From CAZMLC01 sp964567125 (GTDB lineage Bacteria > Verrucomicrobiota > Kiritimatiellia > RFP12 > UBA1067), in the NCBI GenBank assembly GCA_964567125.1, contig CAZMLC010000074.1, positions 1 through 13,732 on the forward strand: 13,732 nucleotides of DNA. Reading direction: 5' to 3'. Position 1 is the stretch's first letter, and each line of letters starts with the position of its first letter. The notes below the pieces were generated by a model that searched no databases, had not been told where the DNA came from, and worked only from the letters and a program-made list of their open reading frames with translations. This document shows positions 5,881-12,831 of the stretch, piece by piece. The translations under genes and the position numbers were made by a program.

Positions 5881-7782
5881 TTACTGCTGAATCGCGAGCA
5901 GTGTTCCTCCTGTGAAATAGAGCGGCGCATCATCCAAAGCGAGTGTATATGTGGCGCCGTCGTGGGTGGGTGTAAGGCGTTCTCCACAGTGATTAACAAA
6001 AACGATCGTGTCGGATGTGAATGTGACGCGGAATGTCGCGGCGTTGCGATAGGTCCATACGGCACCGCCGATGGTGTTGTCGGGCCGTTTCCATTGTGGA
6101 TAATAGGCGCGCAGGCTGTCGTTCTTCCAGTTCGCGGATTCGATGATGACGGATCCCGCCGGCCGTTGTTGCGTGTAGACGCTGAAGGTGCGATAGGCGG
6201 GTTTGGGCGAGAAATCGCGATGAATGATTCCGAAATGGCTCTCCTGGTCAAGGTCATCCACTTCCGGCGCTTGGAACTCATAGTTGTAAATTCTTTCGAC
6301 ACCAAGCTGCTGCGCGATCATATACGCGCGCGGAATAAGTCGTGATTGTTGCTCTTCCGTACTTCCGCGGCGTCCCTGCTCAAAGAGTCCGGAGAGAATG
6401 AGAGCACCTTTAAGATCGCTGTTGTAGCGGATGACAACCGCAGCATGTCCTGTGTAGTTGCTGTGCTGTCCCGAAAACAGTGGAATGCATTCATCGCCGG
6501 GCTTCAGGTTGTGTGCGGAAAAGAAGCGCGTCGCTTCGAGTTGCTTGGGAACAGAGGGTGTGTCGCTCAATGCGGCTGTAGGGCTCACGTTCATTGTTTG
6601 GGGTGGCTTGATCGGCAGCGTATACCACCAGGCTTCCTCCTGGAAACGCAATGCGCGCCGATGCGCATGGAGATTATAGCCTTCCCCGTTGGTTTTATGC
6701 CACGAGCCATCGGGTTTGCGGTCATAGGCGTAATAGAGGGGCATACCGCCCATGCTGATCAACACGCCGCCCGCTTTGACAAAGGCCATGATTTTATCGA
6801 AGTAGATCGGCGGATAGGCTTCATCCATCGGAAGCATCACGGCATCGGCGCCGTGTTTGTCGAGGAGCAGCGGCAATTGATCGAACGTCGTGCGCAGAAT
6901 CTTGGTCGTCGGCGTTAAATCGGATGCGAGGAAGGCGTCCGATGCTGCGGCCAGGGTTTCGCAAGCAGGGTCATCGATGACGGCGAAGGTCCATTCGGTC
7001 TTGCCGGGCTTGGCTAATTCGAGCGCACGCTTGAGCAGTCCGGGCGCAGCCATGCGCTGTTTTTGCGTGGGCCAGCCGTTTTCTGTGATCCAGACCGGTT
7101 TCTTCCCGTCACCATATTTCGCCATCAGCTGTTGAAGCTCGACTAGCCGTTTTTCGAGCGTCAGCTCCGGGGCAGCTGGATGCGAGTAGGGGTGGACGTT
7201 CATGATATCAAAGAACTCTTTGCCGCCGACCTGATAAACCGCTTCGATAAATTCCAGCGGGATGCCGGCGAAGCCGCCGATCGCGACCTTGAGGTTGGGG
7301 TTGACCCGCTTGATGGTGGCATACGTTGCCTTGAGCAAGGTGACGTAATTCGTCGGGTTGGCGTTTTTCCAGAACCCTTCCAGATTCTGCTCGTTCCAGA
7401 CTTCCCAGACCGGCAGCCGTTTTTCGTAACGACGGACCGTCATCTCAACGTAGCGGCACCAGGCATCGAGGTGTTGCCAGGCCGGATTCGCAAAGGAACT
7501 GTTGTAATCGAGAATCGGTAACAGCGTGATACTGTTCTTCTCCGCTTCAGCGATGACGGTGTCGAGTGTGGCGAAATGCCATTCTCCGGGTTTAGGTTGA
7601 ATACCTCCCCATGAAAAATCGGCGCGCACATGGCGGAATCCCGCCTGCGCCATCATCGGCAAGGCGCGTGCCGCAGTCTCTGCTTCTTGTCCGCCGCCGA
7701 CGTGTGCACATACGCCATAGGGGGATTCTTGCGCCAACAGTGCGAACGGAAGCGCGAGCAGTCCGTAAAGGAGTCGATGCAT
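5881..7782 (-). CDS. Secreted clan GH-A glycoside hydrolase with GATase-like domain inserted in the barrel
   Basis: 633 residues. Signal peptide about 1-17 (LLA|QES). The TIM barrel begins with GVCAHVGGG, then FRHVRADFSWGGIQPKPG (49-66) and LLPILDY. The acid/base Glu131 is in VWEVWNEQN (125-133), strand 6 carries MNVHPYS (194-200), and the nucleophile Glu234 is in VWITENGWPT (230-239). This layout is that of GH39/GH5-like retaining enzymes. The chain then leaves the barrel for about 235 residues (about 243-478): TFAVIDDP, ADAVMLPMDEAYPPIYFDKIMAFVKAGGVLISMGG resembles a ThuA/class I glutamine amidotransferase-type Rossmann fold. The barrel resumes with VERIYNYEF (495-503), HFGIIHRDFSPKPAY and a C-terminal beta domain (about 545-633). 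Likely endo- or exo-glycosidase outside the cytoplasm; substrate unknown. Starts 31 nt after the upstream membrane-protein gene, with AAGGGA eight bases before the ATG. Confidence 0.83.
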   Translation of the reverse strand: MHRLLYGLLALPFALLAQESPYGVCAHVGGGQEAETAARALPMMAQAGFRHVRADFSWGGIQPKPGEWHFATLDTVIAEAEKNSITLLPILDYNSSFANPAWQHLDAWCRYVEMTVRRYEKRLPVWEVWNEQNLEGFWKNANPTNYVTLLKATYATIKRVNPNLKVAIGGFAGIPLEFIEAVYQVGGKEFFDIMNVHPYSHPAAPELTLEKRLVELQQLMAKYGDGKKPVWITENGWPTQKQRMAAPGLLKRALELAKPGKTEWTFAVIDDPACETLAAASDAFLASDLTPTTKILRTTFDQLPLLLDKHGADAVMLPMDEAYPPIYFDKIMAFVKAGGVLISMGGMPLYYAYDRKPDGSWHKTNGEGYNLHAHRRALRFQEEAWWYTLPIKPPQTMNVSPTAALSDTPSVPKQLEATRFFSAHNLKPGDECIPLFSGQHSNYTGHAAVVIRYNSDLKGALILSGLFEQGRRGSTEEQQSRLIPRAYMIAQQLGVERIYNYEFQAPEVDDLDQESHFGIIHRDFSPKPAYRTFSVYTQQRPAGSVIIESANWKNDSLRAYYPQWKRPDNTIGGAVWTYRNAATFRVTFTSDTIVFVNHCGERLTPTHDGATYTLALDDAPLYFTGGTLLAIQQ

Positions 7783-7813
7783 AATGGATTTCCCTTTTAA
7801 ATGCCTGCTTACC

Positions 7814-10186
7814 TCAGCGTGCAGGCGTTTTTTTCAGCGTTCGTTTGAGGCCGAGACCTTCGAGTACGCGGCCGCCTTCGATATAGAGATCGGCGAGTCC
7901 GTAAACATATTCCGGATTTTTCCAGTGGGTCAATTTACACGCATACTCCGCATATTTGATGGCTTGCTGGATATTCCGATTCGGTTTGCGCGCCTCGTTG
8001 CCGAGCGATTTCGCGTAGAGGAAGAGCACTTCCACGTTGTTTGGATCGCGCGCGAGAATCTCCTTGAATTGTTCATCGGCCTCGCGGAAGCGCTTGGTGG
8101 CATCGGCGAATTGCGCCAAAGCCAGGCGGTAGGGGATTTGCTCGGGGGCTAATGCGATCGCTTTGCTGAAATGATCAAAGGCTCCGTTGGCATTACCCGA
8201 ACTGCGCAAGGCAAAGCCCATGCCGTAGTGAAAGAGCGCATGTCCCGGAGAGATGATGAGCAGGTTTTCGTAACGCGCGGCTGCACCTTTGAAATCGCCG
8301 ATCGACATGCGCCGGCGCGCTTCCAGTTCAATGCGCTCCGCGACTTGCACGAGGAGAATGTCGCGCGGCGTTATGGCTGCTGCGGTGCGGGCGATCGCAA
8401 TCGCCTGTTCCGGTTTCTCCTGCGCAAGCGCATCCATGGCGCGTACGGACATGGCGCGTGCATCGCGGGCCGTATCGATACTCTTGAGCAGATCCATGTA
8501 GAGATCGAGATCCATCTGGCCCGGCAGGATCCAGTCGAGCTTGCCGTGACGGTGCGCCTCGATGCAGCCCGGCCGCAGCGTCGGGGTGGTCTGCGAGAAG
8601 AAGGTTTTTGGCATCAACCATACCAAACGAGAAAGGGAGGGTACTGCGGGCTGCTTGCCGAGCCACGCACGCAAGCCATCGGTCGCGGTGATCATGCAGG
8701 CGAATGCTTCGGGAAGTGCGGGTTTACCCGCTTGAAGCCGGTCGAGAAAGACCCGATCAAGGTCGAAGCGTTCCGCCGCTTTGTCGAGCGGGGTTTTGAT
8801 CTGGCTATCGCACCCGATCAGAACCCAATCATGGATGCCGACATTCCAGAGCTGCGCCTCTTTGAAGACCCTTAAGAATGTGTGTATGACCGCTGCGAAT
8901 TGGGGTTCCGTCATGGCTCTCGCATCGAGATGAAGCGCAACGATGCCGTCATCCGTTAGGCAGCGTTTGTACCTGCGCAGCGCATCGGTTGTATAGTGAC
9001 GGCTGGCCCCGCGCAGCCAGAGCGGTTCCGGCGCAACGAGGACGAGGTCATAGGCATTGGCCGTGAGATTGGCGAAACGCGCGGCAGCCGTGAGGCCTGC
9101 CACAGCGTTGGTATCCGCGCCGCAGAGCGTGCGCGTAAACGTGGGGAAAAGGGTTTTGTCGCATTCAGCCAGGGTCACCTGCTTTTGTCCGCCATGCACA
9201 AAAGAGGGGAGGAAAAGCGCGGCTTCCGGGCCTACAATCGCGGTAAGCTTGGCGTTGGGGCGCATCAGCAGGGGGATGTAGCCGGTCATGATGCGCGCAC
9301 CATGGAAGCGGTTGCCGAAGAGGACGGGGCGGCCATCCAGCGTGGTGACGGATTGATAATCCTTGTCAGCAAATGAGGCGACCGCATGGCGGGAGGAGAT
9401 GGCAATGGTTGAGGGCGTTCCGCGGGCAAACCCGCAATCGCGATAGACCATACGTGCAAACGAACCTTCGCCGAGAACGCTCGGACGCGTCAAGACGCTG
9501 CGCATGAAGCCTGCGATGAGGATGGTTGCCACGAGCGGGAGACCCACGCGTAAACTGTATCCGAGCCGGGTTGTGGCAGCGGCTCCCCCTGTCGCGGCCA
9601 GCAAGAGCCCGATGCCGATGACCGCGTAGCTGTTCGACTGCTCGACGGTCAGATGGGGCCAAAGCATGCGGATGACGTAATAGCCGATTAAAAAAGCGAG
9701 CAACAGGCGGATTTTTTCGCGCAGCGAGGAGGCTGCCGGGTCTTGCTGCTGCTCATGCAGACGGCTGGCTTGCAGGACCCAGCACGCGACCAGGCCTGTT
9801 GAGAACCCCCAGAAGAGGCTGATTTTACTCAGCAGGAGAAGATAGAGCGTGAAGGTCCTTTGCGGCGTTAAAAGCAAGGCCTGATTCCATTGAAAGGTCA
9901 GGGTCGGTGCGGTCAGCACCTGGGCGATAAGGAGCAAGGCCCACGCCAGAAGCCCTGCTGTGGCCAGGGTCCTTCCTTTGAAAAAGCGGGTGTGGATCAC
10001 ATGGCCGAACGTCGCGCCGATCGCTCCGCCGGTAACCGTGAACAGGAGAAAGATCGCGAGCGTATAGGCTGTCCGGCCGGCGAGCGCATCCATCGCGCGT
10101 AACCAGTTCGACAGCACCCAGCCTGTGAGCAGGCAGAGTGTGATGTGTTGAAACATGACAACGTGCGGAAGCTTCCACCTGTTCAT
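7814..10186 (-). CDS. Membrane spermidine-synthase-like protein with C-terminal TPR repeats
   Basis: 790 residues. The first 232 hold about seven predicted membrane helices (near 10-30, 40-62, 73-93, 111-138, 160-177, 186-204, 214-230). Residues 255-460 match the fold of the membrane-fused polyamine aminopropyltransferase-like family: TAIVGPEAALFLPSFVHGG (315-333), LAECD (339-343, the usual acidic SAM-ribose contact), and YDLVLVAPEPLWLRGASRHYT (379-399), corresponding to the family's EPxxPW--G----YT segment. The glycine-rich SAM loop is reduced to a single glycine (Gly319), so methyl- or aminopropyl-transfer activity is doubtful. From about 575 to 775 there are helical TPR-like units (DFKGAAARYENLLIISPGHALFHYGMGFAL; ANGAFDHFSKAIALAP; FREADEQFKEILARDPNN). 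Start lies 11 nt after the gyrB stop, with no strong ribosome site, suggesting translational coupling. The real function of this family is not established. Confidence 0.75.
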   Translation of the reverse strand: MNRWKLPHVVMFQHITLCLLTGWVLSNWLRAMDALAGRTAYTLAIFLLFTVTGGAIGATFGHVIHTRFFKGRTLATAGLLAWALLLIAQVLTAPTLTFQWNQALLLTPQRTFTLYLLLLSKISLFWGFSTGLVACWVLQASRLHEQQQDPAASSLREKIRLLLAFLIGYYVIRMLWPHLTVEQSNSYAVIGIGLLLAATGGAAATTRLGYSLRVGLPLVATILIAGFMRSVLTRPSVLGEGSFARMVYRDCGFARGTPSTIAISSRHAVASFADKDYQSVTTLDGRPVLFGNRFHGARIMTGYIPLLMRPNAKLTAIVGPEAALFLPSFVHGGQKQVTLAECDKTLFPTFTRTLCGADTNAVAGLTAAARFANLTANAYDLVLVAPEPLWLRGASRHYTTDALRRYKRCLTDDGIVALHLDARAMTEPQFAAVIHTFLRVFKEAQLWNVGIHDWVLIGCDSQIKTPLDKAAERFDLDRVFLDRLQAGKPALPEAFACMITATDGLRAWLGKQPAVPSLSRLVWLMPKTFFSQTTPTLRPGCIEAHRHGKLDWILPGQMDLDLYMDLLKSIDTARDARAMSVRAMDALAQEKPEQAIAIARTAAAITPRDILLVQVAERIELEARRRMSIGDFKGAAARYENLLIISPGHALFHYGMGFALRSSGNANGAFDHFSKAIALAPEQIPYRLALAQFADATKRFREADEQFKEILARDPNNVEVLFLYAKSLGNEARKPNRNIQQAIKYAEYACKLTHWKNPEYVYGLADLYIEGGRVLEGLGLKRTLKKTPAR
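9079..9104. repeat. Degenerate copy of a 26-nt palindromic motif inside the membrane-protein gene
   Basis: Matches 24 of 26 bases with 13137-13162, including the identical 16-mer CGTGAGGCCTGCCACA. On the coding (-) strand it encodes Val-Ala-Gly-Leu-Thr at residues 362-366, just after the SAM-site region. The two mismatches break the outer and inner pairs of the palindrome seen in the other copy. Confidence 0.5.
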
Positions 10187-10197
10187 AGGGCTGTCCG

Positions 10198-12666
10198 TTA
10201 GATATCGAGGTTGCGGACGTTCAGCGCATTCTCTTCAATGAAGCGCCGGCGCGGCTCGACTTCGTCGCCCATGAGCAAGGTAAACATGGCGTCCGCCTTG
10301 ACAGCATCTTCGAGCTTGACGCGGAGCATGCGGCGATTAGCCGGATCCATGGTCGTATCGTAAAGTTGCTTGGCATCCATTTCGCCGAGACCTTTGTAGC
10401 GCTGAATCACGAGGCCCTTGCGGCCGCGTTCGCGGACGAGGTTCAGAAATCCGGGGAGCGTGGCTTGCGGGATCTCTTCGTCATCCTCGCGGAGGATAAT
10501 CACTGGCGCGTCACCGCCGATATACGCCTGCGGTTCAAAGCCCATGCCGACCAGCGAATCGAATTGCTTCTTCAGCAGGCTGGCGCGGAAGAGCTCGAGC
10601 CAGCGGAACGGCTCATGCTGATTCGCGAAATAACCCTGGACCTGTGTCTCAGCCAGATCAATGGTTGTGCCCAGCAGCGCTTCCGCTTCAGCGCGCGCCT
10701 GAGCGAGATCCGTATCCGTGTAGCAATATTTGAAAATGGCCTCGCCGTCCTTTTCCGTGATTGTCACGAAGCGCGGAAACTCCCCTGTGACAGCCTTACG
10801 GTGTGCCAGCAAGGTCGTGACGTCGACGCCGCGGCGGGTAATGCCGTGCAATGTACCTTCGATTTGAGCAAGCAGTTCCAGAAGCTGGTGCAGCTGTTCG
10901 TTTTGAAGTTCGGTGCCGTCGGTCTTGCAGACCGTCATGTCATCCGCGCCGAGGAAGAGCAATTTACGCGTCAGCTGGTCATCACTCTCCACATACTCTT
11001 CACGCTGTTTACGCGTGATTTTATAGAGCGGCGGTTGCGCCAGATAGACATAGCCGTTTTCAAGGAGCTTGGGCATCTGGCGGTAGAAGAAGGTCAAAAG
11101 GAGCGTGCGGATATGCGCACCGTCGACGTCCGCATCGGTCATGATGATGATCTTGTGATAGCGCACTTTGGCGATATCGAATTCATCGGTGCCGAAGCCT
11201 GCGCCGATCGCGGTGATCAGCATGCGGATTTCCTGGTTGTTGAGGATCTTGTCGATGCGCGCCTTCTCCACGTTCAGCACTTTACCGCGCAACGGCAGGA
11301 TGGCCTGCGTTTCGCGGTTACGGCCCTGCTTGGCGGAGCCGCCTGCGGAGTCACCTTCGACGAGGTAGAGTTCGCAGCGTGCGGGATCGCGCTCGGAGCA
11401 GTCGGCCAGCTTGCCGGGAAGCGAGAGCCCGTCCATCACGCCTTTGCGCCGCGTCAGGTCACGCGCTTTGCGCGCGGCGATGCGCGCCCGTGCCGCCACG
11501 ACAGCCTTTTCAACGACTTTGCGCGCCACCTGCGGTTTCTCGCCGAAATAGGTTCCGAGCTGATCGTTGACGATCTGCGCCACAATACCTTCGACATCGC
11601 TGTTGCCCAGCTTGGTCTTGGTCTGGCCCTCAAACTGAGGTTGCGGCACTTTAACGGATACGATAACCGTGATGCCTTCGCGGATATCATCGCCGGTTAA
11701 CGGTTCTTCGTTGCTCTTTTGCAGATTGTTGTCGGAAATGTACTTGTTGACCGTGCGCGTCAGCGCGGAACGGAAGCCCGAGAGATGCGTGCCGCCTTCA
11801 ATCGTGTTGATGTTGTTGCAGTAGCTGTACTCGGTCTCGTTGTACGCCTCGGTATACTGCATGGCGATTTCGCACTCGATGGCATCCTTCTTGCCCGTGA
11901 AGTAGATCACCTCTTCGTGGACCGGGGTCTTGTTGGTGTTCAGATAACGGACATATTCAACGATACCGCCATTGAAGAGAAACGACTCTTCACGCTGGGT
12001 TTCGTGTTCGAGATCTTTAAACCGGATCGCGACGCCGCGGTTCAAGAAGGCGAGCTCGCGCAGGCGGTTGGCGAGAATATCCCATTTGAAGGTATGATAG
12101 GTGAAAATGGAGTGATCCGGATAGAAGGTGACCTTTGTACCGGTGCCGTGCGTATCGCCGATGATCTCCAACTGGGTTACCGGGTGACCTTTTTCAAAGC
12201 GCTGACGATAGATTTTATTGTTGCGGCGGACTTCGACCTCCATCCACTCGCTGAGCGCATTGACGCAGGAGACACCGACGCCGTGCAGACCACCGGAAAC
12301 TTTGTAGTTGGAACCGTCAAACTTACCGCCTGCATGCAGCGTCGTCAGCACGACTTCAAGAGCGGGACGCCCCTCTGTCGGATGGATATCCACGGGAATA
12401 CCGCGGCCATTGTCAACGACCGAGAGAGAACCGTCAGGATTGATCGTGACTTCGACATGCGAACAGTAACCGGCCAGTGCTTCGTCGATGGAATTGTCAA
12501 CGACTTCGTAGACGAGATGGTGGTACCCGCGCTCCCCCGTGTCGCCGATGTACATGGCTGGACGTTTACGAACCGCCTCCATGCCTTCCAAAACAGTGAT
12601 GTTCGCTGCGGTGTAGTTGCCGTTCTGATCTTCGGCGGGTACGGTGCTCGGGGTATCGTCTGACAT
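10198..12666 (-). CDS. gyrB: DNA gyrase subunit B
   Basis: 822 residues, full length for a GyrB with the proteobacterial-type insertion. It supplies the ATPase half of gyrase, which with GyrA introduces negative supercoils into cytoplasmic DNA. GHKL ATPase domain: YEVVDNSIDEA with catalytic Glu54 and Asn58, DNGRGIP with Asp85, GGLHGVGVSCVNALS (125-139), and the transducer lysine in QTKTKLGNS (349-356). The TOPRIM domain has EGDSAGG (437-443, Glu437), PLRGKVLNVEKA (458-469) and the DADVD acid cluster (511-515). An insertion of about 190 residues (about 553-745) separates the TOPRIM core from the tail IQRYKGLGEMD and ENALNVRNLDI; this tail favours GyrB over ParE. The start has AGGA five bases upstream and a promoter in front. 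Its neighbours are not dnaA, dnaN or recF. Confidence 0.98.
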   Translation of the reverse strand: MSDDTPSTVPAEDQNGNYTAANITVLEGMEAVRKRPAMYIGDTGERGYHHLVYEVVDNSIDEALAGYCSHVEVTINPDGSLSVVDNGRGIPVDIHPTEGRPALEVVLTTLHAGGKFDGSNYKVSGGLHGVGVSCVNALSEWMEVEVRRNNKIYRQRFEKGHPVTQLEIIGDTHGTGTKVTFYPDHSIFTYHTFKWDILANRLRELAFLNRGVAIRFKDLEHETQREESFLFNGGIVEYVRYLNTNKTPVHEEVIYFTGKKDAIECEIAMQYTEAYNETEYSYCNNINTIEGGTHLSGFRSALTRTVNKYISDNNLQKSNEEPLTGDDIREGITVIVSVKVPQPQFEGQTKTKLGNSDVEGIVAQIVNDQLGTYFGEKPQVARKVVEKAVVAARARIAARKARDLTRRKGVMDGLSLPGKLADCSERDPARCELYLVEGDSAGGSAKQGRNRETQAILPLRGKVLNVEKARIDKILNNQEIRMLITAIGAGFGTDEFDIAKVRYHKIIIMTDADVDGAHIRTLLLTFFYRQMPKLLENGYVYLAQPPLYKITRKQREEYVESDDQLTRKLLFLGADDMTVCKTDGTELQNEQLHQLLELLAQIEGTLHGITRRGVDVTTLLAHRKAVTGEFPRFVTITEKDGEAIFKYCYTDTDLAQARAEAEALLGTTIDLAETQVQGYFANQHEPFRWLELFRASLLKKQFDSLVGMGFEPQAYIGGDAPVIILREDDEEIPQATLPGFLNLVRERGRKGLVIQRYKGLGEMDAKQLYDTTMDPANRRMLRVKLEDAVKADAMFTLLMGDEVEPRRRFIEENALNVRNLDI

Positions 12667-12671
12667 AAGAA

Positions 12672-12675
12672 TCCT
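12672..12675 (-). promoter_or_regulatory. gyrB ribosome binding site
   Basis: AGGA on the - strand, five bases before the gyrB ATG at 12666. It supports this start, which also gives the expected N-terminal length before the conserved LEGMEAVRKRP motif. Confidence 0.6.
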
Positions 12676-12695
12676 AATAAAAATGTGATAGGAAT

Positions 12696-12724
12696 ATCAT
12701 ACCGCATTTGGCTGTGAAAAACAA
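12696..12724 (-). promoter_or_regulatory. Probable sigma-70-type promoter of gyrB
   Basis: On the - strand a -35-like TTGTTT (complement of 12719-12724) and a -10 TATGAT (complement of 12696-12701, five of six consensus bases) are separated by exactly 17 bases. Transcription would start near 12688, leaving a short leader of about 20 nt before the gyrB ATG. The region is AT-rich against a GC-rich background, as expected for a promoter. Confidence 0.55.
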
Positions 12725-12831
12725 GCACGAAAGGGGTATGTTGTTATATATAATAGTTCGCGCGCGTACGTAAGAAATAGGCAATGAAAGCGTGATGAGG
12801 CCGGTCGTGGCTGGCGTTCGGGGGCAACCGG

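Noticed and set aside
7803..7834. Hairpin GCCTGC/GCAGGC followed by seven Ts on the + strand
   Set aside because: It lies inside the last codons of a - strand gene and in its 3' spacer, the loop is 12 nt, and no + strand transcript is expected there. On the - strand no T-run follows. Similarity to the palindromic repeat is only partial.
10366..12663. Two long + strand open frames (444 and 314 residues) opposite gyrB
   Set aside because: They mirror the gyrB codons, have no recognisable domains or ribosome sites, and long antisense frames are common opposite GC-rich conserved genes.
12740..12775. AT-rich TATATATAAT followed by CGCGCGCGTACG as a promoter or origin-like element
   Set aside because: No matching -35 hexamer at a usual distance on either strand and no repeated DnaA-type boxes; probably ordinary AT-rich upstream sequence of gyrB.
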